From Bacteroidota bacterium (lineage in GTDB: Bacteria; Bacteroidota; Bacteroidia; Flavobacteriales; Weeksellaceae), in NCBI GenBank assembly GCA_023461035.1, contig JAEWOD010000035.1:228221-292220 (forward strand): a DNA stretch of 64,000 nucleotides, given 5' to 3'. The position numbers and the translations under genes are program-made. A model generated the notes under the pieces. The model was not told the DNA's origin and made no database searches. It saw nothing but the letters and a program-made list of their open reading frames with translations. Positions 8,224 to 16,865 of this stretch are shown here, piece by piece; within the stretch, counting starts at the first letter, position 1; every line of letters starts with the position of its first letter.

Positions 8224-8872
8224 AACCGTTCCCGAGGTTGGAAACTGGAATGAGTTAAACCCGGAATGGCAAACGCTTTGGACGAAAAAGGTTGATAAAC
8301 AATTAGGTGAAAGTGAAACGCCCGAAGAATTTTACGGTAAAAGAGCCGGCATTCTGGCCGAATTCGGGAAAATCATCTGTATTTCCTGTGGCTTAATTTC
8401 GGAAGATAATAAAATCCGCCTCAAAAGTTTTTATGGTGATGATGAAAGAAAAATTCTGAAAGAATTCAACGAATTAGTAAACGGAAAATACTTCAATTCA
8501 AATGTCATTTTATGCGCCCATAACGGAAAAGAATTTGACTTTCCCTTTATGGCAAGACGAATGATCATCAACGAAATCGAATTGCCGTCTGCCCTGAGTT
8601 TACAAGGTAAAAAACCTTGGGAAATTCCACATCTGGATACGATGGAATTATGGAAGTTTGGGGATTACAAACATTATACTTCACTTAATTTGCTGGCGGC
8701 AGTTTTGGGGATTCCTACGCCGAAGGACGACATAGACGGTTCGCAGGTTGCTTCTGTTTACTATGACGACCATGATTTGGAACGGATCAAAACCTATTGT
8801 GAAAAAGATGTCCTGACCGTGGCGCAGATTTTCAGGAAATTCAGAAATGAACCTTTATTGGAGAAAGAATAA
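8177..8872 (+). CDS. Predicted 3'-5' exonuclease (PolB-like, DEDDy type)
   Basis: A 231-aa protein resembling the solitary 3'-5' exonuclease domain related to family B DNA polymerase proofreading domains. Exo I is FLDIETVP (Asp14, Glu16), Exo II is AHNGKEFDFPFM, and Exo III is YCEKDVLTVAQIF, so all four acidic residues and the Tyr are present. The domain is free-standing, without a polymerase. The ATG at 8177 lies inside the preceding hydrolase gene, so co-transcription is likely. The substrate (DNA or RNA) cannot be told from sequence. Confidence 0.88.
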   Translation: MLKKIPSQKVLFLDIETVPEVGNWNELNPEWQTLWTKKVDKQLGESETPEEFYGKRAGILAEFGKIICISCGLISEDNKIRLKSFYGDDERKILKEFNELVNGKYFNSNVILCAHNGKEFDFPFMARRMIINEIELPSALSLQGKKPWEIPHLDTMELWKFGDYKHYTSLNLLAAVLGIPTPKDDIDGSQVASVYYDDHDLERIKTYCEKDVLTVAQIFRKFRNEPLLEKE

Positions 8873-8898
8873 TGACAAAAAACCGCAGGGCTATTAAT

Positions 8899-8929
8899 TT
8901 TGGTAAATACAATTATCCCGTTATTTTTG
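8899..8929 (+). promoter_or_regulatory. Bacteroidota -33/-7 promoter
   Basis: TTTG (8899-8902) is separated by 19 nt from TATTTTTG (8922-8929), both matching the TTTG-N17-20-TAnnTTTG consensus. It drives the 8949 gene, giving a very short leader. Confidence 0.7.
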
Positions 8930-8948
8930 CACCAAATTATTTAACCCT

Positions 8949-9671
8949 ATGAAAAAATTGGTTGTTGCTTTATTGATGGTTTCCTCATTGATTTTAAATG
9001 CACAAAATTCGGCAGATGAAATTCGATTTATCAAACAAGGAAAGTTGACTTTAAAAAACAATTCTCAAATTTCATTTAGCAACCTACGATACGAAAATGA
9101 CAGGGTTTTATACACCAATTTAGATAACCAACAGGAAGAACATCTTTTTATAGAAAGTATTTCTTCAATAGATGAAGGAGAAGAGGAATGGATTACTATG
9201 ACGGAAATTCAAGAGGAATCAGGACTCAATTCTTTGAAAGACGGCATCTATACTACTATGGACGATTTCAAATTCAATCGTCCAATACAAGGGAATTTTA
9301 AAATCATACAACCCAATCCCCATAAATCAGTCTATTATTTAGTAGATGAAAATGGGAAAAAGAACAAAAAAGCATTGGCTTTTATACAGGACGGCGTCCT
9401 ATATGTTCGTCCGGGAGGAATTAAAAAACATCAGCAAAACAAAAAAGGCCTTTCTTATACCGGTAATCGCAAGGATTTTTATAAAGCAAATCTGAACGAC
9501 GGAGTTTATTCTACCAAAGCCCAATTTGGAAGCAGCGGTTTGTTGATTGTTGGCACTGTAGCCGGAGGTTTTATTGGCGGAATGATTTTATATATGGCCA
9601 CCATGACACAAAAAGACATCATTTTGGACATGGAAAACGGAGTGATTCTTTTACAAAAACCTAATCGATAG
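8949..9671 (+). CDS. Unrecognised exported protein with C-terminal hydrophobic segment
   Basis: A 240-aa protein I do not recognise. It begins with a clear signal peptide (MKKLVVALLMVSSLILNA, then Q), giving a start supported by both the peptide and the consensus promoter just upstream. The body is rich in Asp, Lys, Asn and Tyr and has two similar stretches with a DGIYTTMDDFKFN / DGVYSTKAQFGSS pattern, suggesting a short internal repeat. A hydrophobic segment, TVAGGFIGGMILYMATM, near residues 200-218 could be a membrane anchor. The last 11 nt overlap the convergent CNNM gene. It is probably periplasmic or envelope-associated. Confidence 0.8.
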   Translation: MKKLVVALLMVSSLILNAQNSADEIRFIKQGKLTLKNNSQISFSNLRYENDRVLYTNLDNQQEEHLFIESISSIDEGEEEWITMTEIQEESGLNSLKDGIYTTMDDFKFNRPIQGNFKIIQPNPHKSVYYLVDENGKKNKKALAFIQDGVLYVRPGGIKKHQQNKKGLSYTGNRKDFYKANLNDGVYSTKAQFGSSGLLIVGTVAGGFIGGMILYMATMTQKDIILDMENGVILLQKPNR

Positions 9672-11064
9672 CATCCTCTTCTTCCGTCAGATGTGTCAAA
9701 GTCAACTCTGCACGCTCCACTGAATTTCTATACATCTTGATGATACGTACCTGATAATCTTTCAGATCCAGCACATCGCCTGCTTTTAATTCTCGGTCAG
9801 GAAATTCTTCGGCCAGTAAACCGGAAAGCGTATCAAAATGTTCGCTTTCTTCAAACCGATAAGGCAGATAACGATTGATGTCCGAAAGGTTACTATGGGC
9901 ATCAACAGAATAGATTCCATCTCCTAAATTCACAACGATAGGATCTTCATTATCATATTCGTCCTGAATTTCACCAACCAATTCTTCCAGAATATCTTCC
10001 ATACTGACGATTCCGGTCAATTCACCGATTTCATTTGTCACAACCGCCATCTGGATACGTTTTTTCTGAAATTGTTTAAGCAGATTTTTAATTTTCGAAC
10101 TCTCAGAAATAAACAAAGGTTTACGCAAAATCCCTATAAAACTCGTTTCCTCCGGTTTGTCCAAAGTCAGTTTCACCAAATCTTTGGTGTAAAGAATTCC
10201 TTTTATATTGTCCAGCGATTCTTCATAAACCGGATAACGCGAATAGCCTTCATTTATCACATAATCAATTGCTTCCCGCACACTGGTTCCAATCTCAACG
10301 GCCGATACATTTTTGCGGAGTGTCTGAATATTATTCACCCTTCTGTCATCAAATTCAAATACATTTTGGATCAAATCACGCTCTGTCTGCTCAATTGCTC
10401 CTCCTTCCTGACTTTCCGTAATGATCATTTTCAATTCTTCTTCAGAATGGATTTCCGAACCATGTATCGGTTTGATTCCAATTAGTCTCAAAATAAAATT
10501 GGCCAAACCGTTCATCAACCAAATGACCGGACGGAACAGCACATAAAAAATACGCAACGGCCAGGCAATCGTAAAAGTCGTATTGGTCGGATAGCGGATT
10601 GCCAGAGATTTGGGAGCCAGCTCACCAAATACGATATGCAAAACGGTAATCACACCAAAAGCTCCCCAAATTGCGGTATTGGAAGCTACTTTTTCCCATT
10701 CCGCACCTGTCAACCCTAAACTGTCAAAAATATTGACAATCAAAGGAGAAATAGCCGATTCCCCGATAAAACCTAAACCAAGCGATGCCAACGTAATCCC
10801 CAACTGGGTTGCCGCCAGATAAGCGTCCAGGTTACTAACAATGGTTTTAGCGGTTTTGGCAACTCCCGGATTCAGGTCGGTTCGGACATCAATCTGAGAG
10901 GAACGGATTTTTACGATGGCGAATTCCGCCGCCACAAAAAAGCCGTTTAAAAGCACCAAAAGAATCGTGAGAAAAATTTTCCAACCGGAAATATCGTGAG
11001 AAACAATTCCGCTACCGGGCGCGCCGGCAGCAAAAATAAAGGAAAGTAACGGGTCTGCGTCCAT
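9661..11064 (-). CDS. CNNM/CBS-domain membrane protein (HlyC/CorC-family, 'hemolysin')
   Basis: A 467-aa integral membrane protein with the standard order: an N-terminal CNNM (DUF21) domain (LLVLLNGFFVAAEFAIVKIR, ELAPKSLAIRYP), a paired CBS domain region (SRYPVYEESLDNIKGILY; TGIVSMEDILEELVGEIQDE), and a CorC/HlyC C-terminal domain (SGLLAEEFPDRELKAGD). The family is associated with divalent cation, mainly magnesium or cobalt, homeostasis and efflux; the 'hemolysin' name is historical. It reads as complete. It converges with the 8949 gene. Confidence 0.9.
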   Translation of the reverse strand: MDADPLLSFIFAAGAPGSGIVSHDISGWKIFLTILLVLLNGFFVAAEFAIVKIRSSQIDVRTDLNPGVAKTAKTIVSNLDAYLAATQLGITLASLGLGFIGESAISPLIVNIFDSLGLTGAEWEKVASNTAIWGAFGVITVLHIVFGELAPKSLAIRYPTNTTFTIAWPLRIFYVLFRPVIWLMNGLANFILRLIGIKPIHGSEIHSEEELKMIITESQEGGAIEQTERDLIQNVFEFDDRRVNNIQTLRKNVSAVEIGTSVREAIDYVINEGYSRYPVYEESLDNIKGILYTKDLVKLTLDKPEETSFIGILRKPLFISESSKIKNLLKQFQKKRIQMAVVTNEIGELTGIVSMEDILEELVGEIQDEYDNEDPIVVNLGDGIYSVDAHSNLSDINRYLPYRFEESEHFDTLSGLLAEEFPDRELKAGDVLDLKDYQVRIIKMYRNSVERAELTLTHLTEEEDAID

Positions 11065-11243
11065 TTAAAATGTTTTACAAGGCAAGTTTCAATTTCTTTA
11101 CTTTAAGAAACTTATAAACTATGTTTACTTTTGACATGAAAAATAATTTCAGAAAATTTGTCAAAAACCTTTCAAGCAAAAATAGAATTTTTTCATTGAT
11201 TTACAAATAGGTAAATTTTGTTTTAATTTGTAAAAAAAACTTT

Positions 11244-12941
11244 TTGAACCCAAGTGTCCTCCAAATAAAAAATCTATCGCTTTCCTTTGGAAAAAATGAA
11301 ATTCTGAAAAACGTTTCATTTGATGTTCCAAAAGGAAAAATCATAGGTGTGGTAGGCGAATCGGGTTCGGGAAAATCCATTACTTCACTGGCAATTATGG
11401 GATTACTGCCAAAAAACGCCAAAATCCCGAACGAGAGTAAAATTCTTTTTGAGAATGATTCAAAAGCGATAGATTTATTAAAATTAACGGTTGAAGAAAA
11501 ACGGAAATACCGTGGAAAGGAAATCGGGATGATTTTTCAGGAACCGATGACTTCGCTGAACCCGAGTATCCGATGCGGAGAACAAGTAGAAGAAGCTATC
11601 CGTATGCATTTAAAATTGGATAAAGAAAAAGCCAAAAAACGGGTAATCGAATTATTTGAAAAAGTCCTGCTTCCCAATCCTGAACGCATTTATAAAGCTT
11701 ATCCACACGAGCTTTCCGGCGGACAGCGACAACGGGTGATGATAGCCATGGCTATCAGTTGCAATCCGAAAATACTCATTGCCGACGAACCTACTACAGC
11801 TCTGGATGTCACCGTTCAACGGACAATTTTGGATTTGATCAAAAAATTGCAGGAAGAAATCGGATTGAGCTGCATTTTTATCTCGCATGATTTGGGTGTG
11901 ATTGCCGAAATATGCGATGAAGTTGTGGTAATGTACAAAGGCGAAGTTGTGGAAAATGGAAACGTAAAGGAAATTTTTAAAAATCCGAAACAGAATTACA
12001 CAAAAGGACTTATCGCCTGTCGTCCCCGTTTGGATATTCGCTTTCATAATCTGCCGACTATTTCGGATTATCTGAAAGACGAAAATCATCAATCGGAAAT
12101 TTATACTTCGCAGCAACGAGAAGAATTCCATCAAAAAATTTACAGCCAAACTCCTATTTTGGAAGTGAAAAATTTGTCCAAATATTTTTATTCGAAACCT
12201 ACCATTTTCGGGAAAGAACAAATTTCGGTCAAAGCGGTGGATGACGTGAGCTTTCAAGTTTTTCCGGGAGAAACTTTGGGATTAGTCGGAGAGTCCGGAA
12301 GCGGAAAGACCACACTGAGCCGCACGGTTTTGCTTTTGGAGAAACCCACTGCGGGCGAAATTTTTTACAGGGGAAAGGACATCATAAAATTATCCAAAGA
12401 TGAAATCCGAAAACTGCGGAAAGAAATACAAATTATCTTTCAGGATCCCTATTCCAGCTTAAATCCGCGTATGAATGTAGGCGAAATTTTAACGGCTCCG
12501 ATGAAAGTTCATTTAATCGGTAAAAACCAAAAAGAACGATTGGGAAAAGCCGGGGAATTGCTGGAAAAAGTGGGACTTGACCGATTTGATTTAAAAAAAT
12601 ATCCGCATGAGTTTTCCGGCGGACAACGACAGCGAATCGGCATTGCCAGGGCATTGGCGTTAAATCCTAAATTTATCATTTGTGATGAAAGTGTTTCGGC
12701 ACTGGATGTTTCGGTTCAGGCGCAGGTGTTGAATTTGTTGAATGATCTGAAAGAAGAATTTGGATTGACGTATATTTTTATTTCGCATGATTTGGCGGTT
12801 GTGAAATACATGAGCGATCAGCTTCTCGTGATGCAGCATGGTGAACAGAAAGAACTGGGCGATGCGGATGAGATTTATGCCCATCCTAAAACGAACTATA
12901 CAAAAGAATTGATTGATGCGATTCCAAAAATCCTCCCCTAA
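11244..12941 (+). CDS. Peptide-type ABC transporter, two fused ATP-binding domains (DppDF/YejF-like)
   Basis: A 565-aa protein with two complete ABC ATPases of the oligopeptide/dipeptide uptake type. The first has Walker A GESGSGKS (38-45), signature LSGGQRQR and Walker B with DEPTTALD; the second has GESGSGKT, FSGGQRQR and DESVSALD. Both halves contain the subfamily's FQDPYSSLNP / FQEPMTSLNP region. No permease or binding-protein genes are adjacent, so the partners are encoded elsewhere. The start is a TTG at 11244, since no in-frame ATG precedes the first domain. The stop codon lies inside a dispersed palindromic repeat at 12930-12962, so the natural C-terminus may have been altered. Confidence 0.9.
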   Translation: MNPSVLQIKNLSLSFGKNEILKNVSFDVPKGKIIGVVGESGSGKSITSLAIMGLLPKNAKIPNESKILFENDSKAIDLLKLTVEEKRKYRGKEIGMIFQEPMTSLNPSIRCGEQVEEAIRMHLKLDKEKAKKRVIELFEKVLLPNPERIYKAYPHELSGGQRQRVMIAMAISCNPKILIADEPTTALDVTVQRTILDLIKKLQEEIGLSCIFISHDLGVIAEICDEVVVMYKGEVVENGNVKEIFKNPKQNYTKGLIACRPRLDIRFHNLPTISDYLKDENHQSEIYTSQQREEFHQKIYSQTPILEVKNLSKYFYSKPTIFGKEQISVKAVDDVSFQVFPGETLGLVGESGSGKTTLSRTVLLLEKPTAGEIFYRGKDIIKLSKDEIRKLRKEIQIIFQDPYSSLNPRMNVGEILTAPMKVHLIGKNQKERLGKAGELLEKVGLDRFDLKKYPHEFSGGQRQRIGIARALALNPKFIICDESVSALDVSVQAQVLNLLNDLKEEFGLTYIFISHDLAVVKYMSDQLLVMQHGEQKELGDADEIYAHPKTNYTKELIDAIPKILP

Positions 12942-12962
12942 CCCCTCCAAAGGAAGGGAATT
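12930..12962 (-). repeat. 33-bp palindromic dispersed repeat, copy 1 (overlaps the ABC gene stop)
   Basis: On the minus strand it contains CCTTTGGAGGGGTTAGGGGA. Related copies occur at 28651-28683 and 31178-31210. The TAA at 12939-12941 that ends the ABC transporter gene is part of the repeat. Confidence 0.75.
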
Positions 12963-12978
12963 TATGGGTTACTGAAAC

Positions 12979-13008
12979 TTGTCATTTCGAGCGAAGTCGA
13001 GAAATCTT
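12979..13008 (+). repeat. Dispersed repeat of the TCATTTCGAGCGAAGTCGAG type
   Basis: The sequence contains TCGAGCGAAGTCGAGA, an imperfect hairpin of a kind found scattered through many bacterial genomes. It sits 14 nt before nadD and directly after the palindromic repeat at 12930, so two repeat families abut here. Confidence 0.55.
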
Positions 13009-13022
13009 TTTAACTTCGTAAC

Positions 13023-13595
13023 ATGAAAATCGGTTTGTATTTTGGTTCGTTTAACCCCATTCACATCGGGCATCTGGTGATTGCCAATCACTTACAGCAA
13101 TATTCGGATCTGGATCAGGTTTGGTTTGTGGTTTCGCCGCAAAATCCTTTCAAGGATAAAGCCTCGCTGGCCAATGATTATGACCGTTTGCATTTGGTGA
13201 ATCTGGCTATCGAAGATTATCCGCATTTACGGGCTTCCAATGTAGAATTCGCTATGCCGAAACCCTCTTATACAATCGATACACTTGTGGTATTAAAAGA
13301 GAAATATCCGGAACATGAATTTGCATTGATCATGGGAATGGACAATTTGAAATCCTTTCACAAATGGAAAAATTATGACTTGATTTTGAAAAATCATTCT
13401 GTTTATGTATATCCGAGAATTGGTTCTGAGGCGGGCGAATGGCCAACGCATGAAAAGTTTCAGTTTGTGGAAGCGCCTATCATGGAAATTTCTTCCACTT
13501 TTATCAGAAACGCGATCAAAGAAGGAAAAAATGTAAATCCGATGTTACCGGACAAAGTTTGGGAATATATGGACGGGAGTTCGATGTATAGATAA
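13023..13595 (+). CDS. nadD: Nicotinate-nucleotide adenylyltransferase
   Basis: NAD biosynthesis enzyme joining nicotinate mononucleotide and ATP to form deamido-NAD. At 190 aa it is the usual size. The nucleotidyltransferase motif GSFNPIHIGH is at residues 8-17, followed by the family segments KPSYTIDTL and LIMGMDNLKSFHKW, and the C-terminal ISSTFIRNAI motif. The ATG at 13023 gives the canonical N-terminus MKIGLYFGSF. It is preceded by 80 nt that consist largely of two dispersed repeats. Confidence 0.95.
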   Translation: MKIGLYFGSFNPIHIGHLVIANHLQQYSDLDQVWFVVSPQNPFKDKASLANDYDRLHLVNLAIEDYPHLRASNVEFAMPKPSYTIDTLVVLKEKYPEHEFALIMGMDNLKSFHKWKNYDLILKNHSVYVYPRIGSEAGEWPTHEKFQFVEAPIMEISSTFIRNAIKEGKNVNPMLPDKVWEYMDGSSMYR

Positions 13596-13630
13596 TTTTA
13601 GAGTTCCAATCAAACAACCCAACCTATTTC

Positions 13631-13660
13631 TTTGAAAGTAAGGAATAATTTCTATCTTTA
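13631..13660 (+). promoter_or_regulatory. Bacteroidota -33/-7 promoter
   Basis: TTTG (13631-13634), 18-nt spacer, TATCTTTA (13653-13660, one mismatch to TAnnTTTG). It sits 23 nt before the start of the 13684 gene. Confidence 0.6.
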
Positions 13661-13683
13661 GGAGAAACTAATATTCTCCGCTT

Positions 13684-15270
13684 ATGAATCGTTGTTTACT
13701 TTTTTTCATTGGTTTTTGTTTAAATATCAACTTGTATAGCCAAAATTCGAATTTAACTTATGAATTGAATCCGAGTCCTTATTTTATGGATATGGGTACC
13801 GGATGTTTGGATGCCGATTTCGGGCAATATCCTGTTGATACATTTTATCCGATATGTATAGGTGTTATTCAAGATATTACCCCAATGGGTTGGGCGGGAG
13901 AATATTCAAAAGTCAACGTTACAGAAGGAACTGAATATATTTTCTCGAGCTCAGTTTCCACAGATTATATCACCATAGGGAATAATAATGGAGATGAAGT
14001 ATTGGTAACCGGAACTGGCTCTGTTACTTGGATTTCCGACATTAACGGAACCATTCGGTTTTATACCCATTTGGATAGTTCCTGCGCGGGTAGTAATACA
14101 ACAAGTCGCGCAAGAAGAGTTCAATGTGGTGATGAACTTCCAACTCCGATAAATGACGAATGTGAAGACGCGATCGCATTGAGCTGCGGAGATACAGGAG
14201 AGGGACAGACATACTCTGCAAATGATTCCGGGGGAAATCCATCGAGAGATGTTTTCTTTACCTATACGGGTGACGGAACCCCTAAATATGTAACGATGTC
14301 ACTCTGCGGGTCATCCTATTCCACTTTTATTCATGTTTATTCCGATTGCTCTCTTACAAATGAAATTGCTTACAGTCATTATGGTTGTGGTGATAACTAC
14401 GGATCATTGGTTTCTTTTGCATCAGATGGAGTTTCTACTTATATAATATTGGTCGAAGGATATGATGAAGAGTATTTTGGAAATTTTACGTATGAATTAT
14501 CCTGCTCAAATGTACCTTCTCCACCGGAAGATTGTGATGAATTTGAAGTTTTATCAAATGGTTTTAACTATTATTTTGGTGTTTTTGGAGATTTAGCTAC
14601 TGATTTACCAATAGGAGATAATAGTGTGACAGCTTATGGTATGAAGCCTAATTTAATTAGCGACATAGGAATTGTTGCTACTGTGGTAAATTTTCTTTTT
14701 TACGATGACAATTCGGGAGTACCCGGTAACCAGATTAGTTCCAGAACCGGAACTATACTGGATTCGGAACCCATGGGAACAATAGATGGTAATTTTCAAA
14801 TTAAGGAATATACCGTAATATTTGACACTCCCATGGAATTTAACCCAAACACAAGATATTGGGTTGAAATAGACACAGATGCAATTGGATGGGAATTATC
14901 TTCGGATTATGGAAGTTTGGGGCTACCCGATGTGGAGCGTGATTTTTTTACCGGCCAATGGACTCCAATTGTAAATCCACAAGTGAATTATGTATTTGAT
15001 TTAATTTGTAATGAGTTAAATGTTAATGATTTAAATGAATTTGAATTTCTTTATTATCCAAATCCTGTAAAAGATTTCCTAAATATTGTTTCTTCTGAAA
15101 AAGTCCTGGCTGCCTCCATTTATAATTTAGCAGGGCAAAAACTAAATCATCCTGCTTTTTCACTAACTGAAGATCAGATTGATCTTACTTCCTTGGCTTC
15201 TGGAACTTATATTTTCCGGTTAGTTTTAGGGAATGGTCAAGTTGAAACGTTCAGAATATTCAAACAATAA
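13684..15270 (+). CDS. Secreted protein with T9SS type A sorting domain
   Basis: A 528-aa surface or secreted protein. A signal peptide (MNRCLLFFIGFCLNINLYSQ) starts it, and a C-terminal sorting domain ends it: YYPNPVKDFLNIVS, IYNLAGQKL, LASGTYIFRLVLGNGQVETF. This domain directs export by the type IX system and anchoring at the cell surface. The middle contains a segment beginning NDECEDAIALSCGD, common in Bacteroidota secreted proteins, with many Cys. No enzymatic motif is visible, so it is probably adhesive or structural. It converges with the LRR-like protein gene. Confidence 0.85.
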   Translation: MNRCLLFFIGFCLNINLYSQNSNLTYELNPSPYFMDMGTGCLDADFGQYPVDTFYPICIGVIQDITPMGWAGEYSKVNVTEGTEYIFSSSVSTDYITIGNNNGDEVLVTGTGSVTWISDINGTIRFYTHLDSSCAGSNTTSRARRVQCGDELPTPINDECEDAIALSCGDTGEGQTYSANDSGGNPSRDVFFTYTGDGTPKYVTMSLCGSSYSTFIHVYSDCSLTNEIAYSHYGCGDNYGSLVSFASDGVSTYIILVEGYDEEYFGNFTYELSCSNVPSPPEDCDEFEVLSNGFNYYFGVFGDLATDLPIGDNSVTAYGMKPNLISDIGIVATVVNFLFYDDNSGVPGNQISSRTGTILDSEPMGTIDGNFQIKEYTVIFDTPMEFNPNTRYWVEIDTDAIGWELSSDYGSLGLPDVERDFFTGQWTPIVNPQVNYVFDLICNELNVNDLNEFEFLYYPNPVKDFLNIVSSEKVLAASIYNLAGQKLNHPAFSLTEDQIDLTSLASGTYIFRLVLGNGQVETFRIFKQ

Positions 15271-15301
15271 ATAAAATTGGACTTAAAATCTGACCAAGAA
15301 A

Positions 15302-16474
15302 TTAATTTTTTATGATAACCTTTTTAGCGAAAGTCTTCCCTTCTTTAGAAATGGCTTTTATGATGAGAATTGAATTGGGAGAAATAAGCTGAAACTGCTC
15401 CTGATTTGAAGAAAGCCCCTTTAATTCTTTTAGTAATTGACCTCCTGAAGTATAAATTTGGATTCCGGACAACTGAAAACCTTCCGTTTTGACTATTAAA
15501 GAATTTGTTTGTTTTTGATAGTAGACCTGCCAGTTTTCATTCAAATTTTCCATGTCTGAAATGCCTAAATTACAAGCCTCTAAAACCGCATTTTCGTCTA
15601 CACAATTCCCTGTATTTCCCATAATCTCTCTGGGATAATTTACAGGGTCTAAACTTAAATAATTACAAACATTCGGCAAATTACAGCCGGTAAGTGATCC
15701 ATTATTATTCACAATCAATCCAAAACCGGAGCCTTCAAAAGTTTCAAGATTAAGATTTTCGATTCCTTGGAGAGAGACGAGTTGAGGGTTTTGAAAAACA
15801 CGTACAAAAGTTCCATCAACAGTAGTCAGGCTTTCCAGTCCTTCTAAATTTACCAATTGGCTGTTCTGTCCTATCCAAACATTGGATCCGATAAAGGTTA
15901 AGCTATTTAGTTCACTTAAAGATACCAAGGATAGATTATTAATTATTTCCAAATAACCTGATACTAATTCCATATTTGTAAGTGAAACATTTTGTAAAGA
16001 CTGATTATAACCTAATCTCAAATTCCCGTAAACCCCTGAAATATTCTCCAGTCCTGTTAATGACAATAATTGTTCATTAGAGTAGATCTCTAATCCCCCT
16101 GTTTCTGTCAAATTTGATAATTGCTCTAAAGTAGTCAAGTCATTATTTTCATGAACAAATAACCTTCCCTCTAAACTTGTCAGGTTCTGCAGTCCCTGTA
16201 GATTCGTCAACAAGGTATTTGAAATGTTTAAATTACCGTCAATCGCCATAATACTATTCAGTCCTGATATGTCAGATACGGTTGTATTAACATTACCGAA
16301 TTCACCAATGTTTAAATTACCCGTTATATGTGCACAATCCGGATAAGCGATCAAAAAATGATCAACATCCTGTTGATAGATGAACGTGACGTCACCTTCA
16401 GGACACTGCGCCTGAACCCTGCCTAAAAGAAATATGAAAAAAAACAATGAAGAGATCGAGTAAATGGTTTTCAT
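15302..16474 (-). CDS. Exported leucine-rich-repeat (receptor L-domain-like) protein, degenerate T9SS tail
   Basis: Roughly 390-aa exported protein. I chose the ATG at 16474, which gives a good signal peptide (MKTIYSISSLFFFIFLLG...VQAQ); the longer frame from 16504 adds ten residues. The body has about eight short repeats of the form LxNLEGLxxLTxxxGxLxI, as in receptor L-domain/LRR proteins, with a Cys pair near residue 280. The C-terminus (IQIYTSGGQLLKELKG, KTFAKKVIIKN) looks like a sorting domain but lacks the usual YPNP motif. It diverges from the TPR regulator gene. Expected at the cell surface; the ligand is unknown. Confidence 0.8.
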   Translation of the reverse strand: MKTIYSISSLFFFIFLLGRVQAQCPEGDVTFIYQQDVDHFLIAYPDCAHITGNLNIGEFGNVNTTVSDISGLNSIMAIDGNLNISNTLLTNLQGLQNLTSLEGRLFVHENNDLTTLEQLSNLTETGGLEIYSNEQLLSLTGLENISGVYGNLRLGYNQSLQNVSLTNMELVSGYLEIINNLSLVSLSELNSLTFIGSNVWIGQNSQLVNLEGLESLTTVDGTFVRVFQNPQLVSLQGIENLNLETFEGSGFGLIVNNNGSLTGCNLPNVCNYLSLDPVNYPREIMGNTGNCVDENAVLEACNLGISDMENLNENWQVYYQKQTNSLIVKTEGFQLSGIQIYTSGGQLLKELKGLSSNQEQFQLISPNSILIIKAISKEGKTFAKKVIIKN

Positions 16475-16609
16475 AATAATACCTGTTTTCCCAAAGATAC
16501 TCAATCTTTTAATGAATTCACAAATCCCTATTCATTACATTTTTAATCGTGTCGCAGACATACAAGAAATTTGGATTAACCGGACGGGAGTTCCATGTAT
16601 AAATAAAAA

Positions 16610-16633
16610 CCGGTAAAGATTTCTCTTAACCGG
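16610..16633 (-). terminator. Terminator-like hairpin in the divergent region between two genes
   Basis: CCGGTAAAGA and TCTTAACCGG pair with one mismatch and a 4-nt loop; on the minus strand the hairpin is followed by GTTTTTAT. It lies upstream of both divergent genes, so what it terminates is unclear. Confidence 0.4.
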
Positions 16634-16865
16634 CTTTGGATTACATTTTCGAAATTATAAATCCCTTACACCCATCTACATAAAATTCAGGGTATGAAAA
16701 TAGATGCTCAACTCAAAAGCGAATAAGAGAAAAGGACGGTATAATAAAAATGCTGAAAGAAGAAATCAAAAGGTTAAAATCCTAATTTTATGCTTTCTCA
16801 GTGCTTTTGAAGAATCTCTCACTTTCATAATAAATCCTATCTTTAGAGTTCAAATTTGGTTAGGT

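Noticed and set aside
11136..11210. A 24-codon frame (starting MKNNFRKFVK) just after a TACTTTTG -7-like match
   Set aside because: The promoter match would start transcription at or past the ATG, and the peptide is Lys/Asn-rich as expected of AT-rich non-coding DNA. No repeat or homologue supports it.
16704..16865. ATG-initiated extension of the TPR regulator
   Set aside because: It adds a basic segment before the export signal and is less consistent with the -7-like element at 16838; kept only as an alternative.
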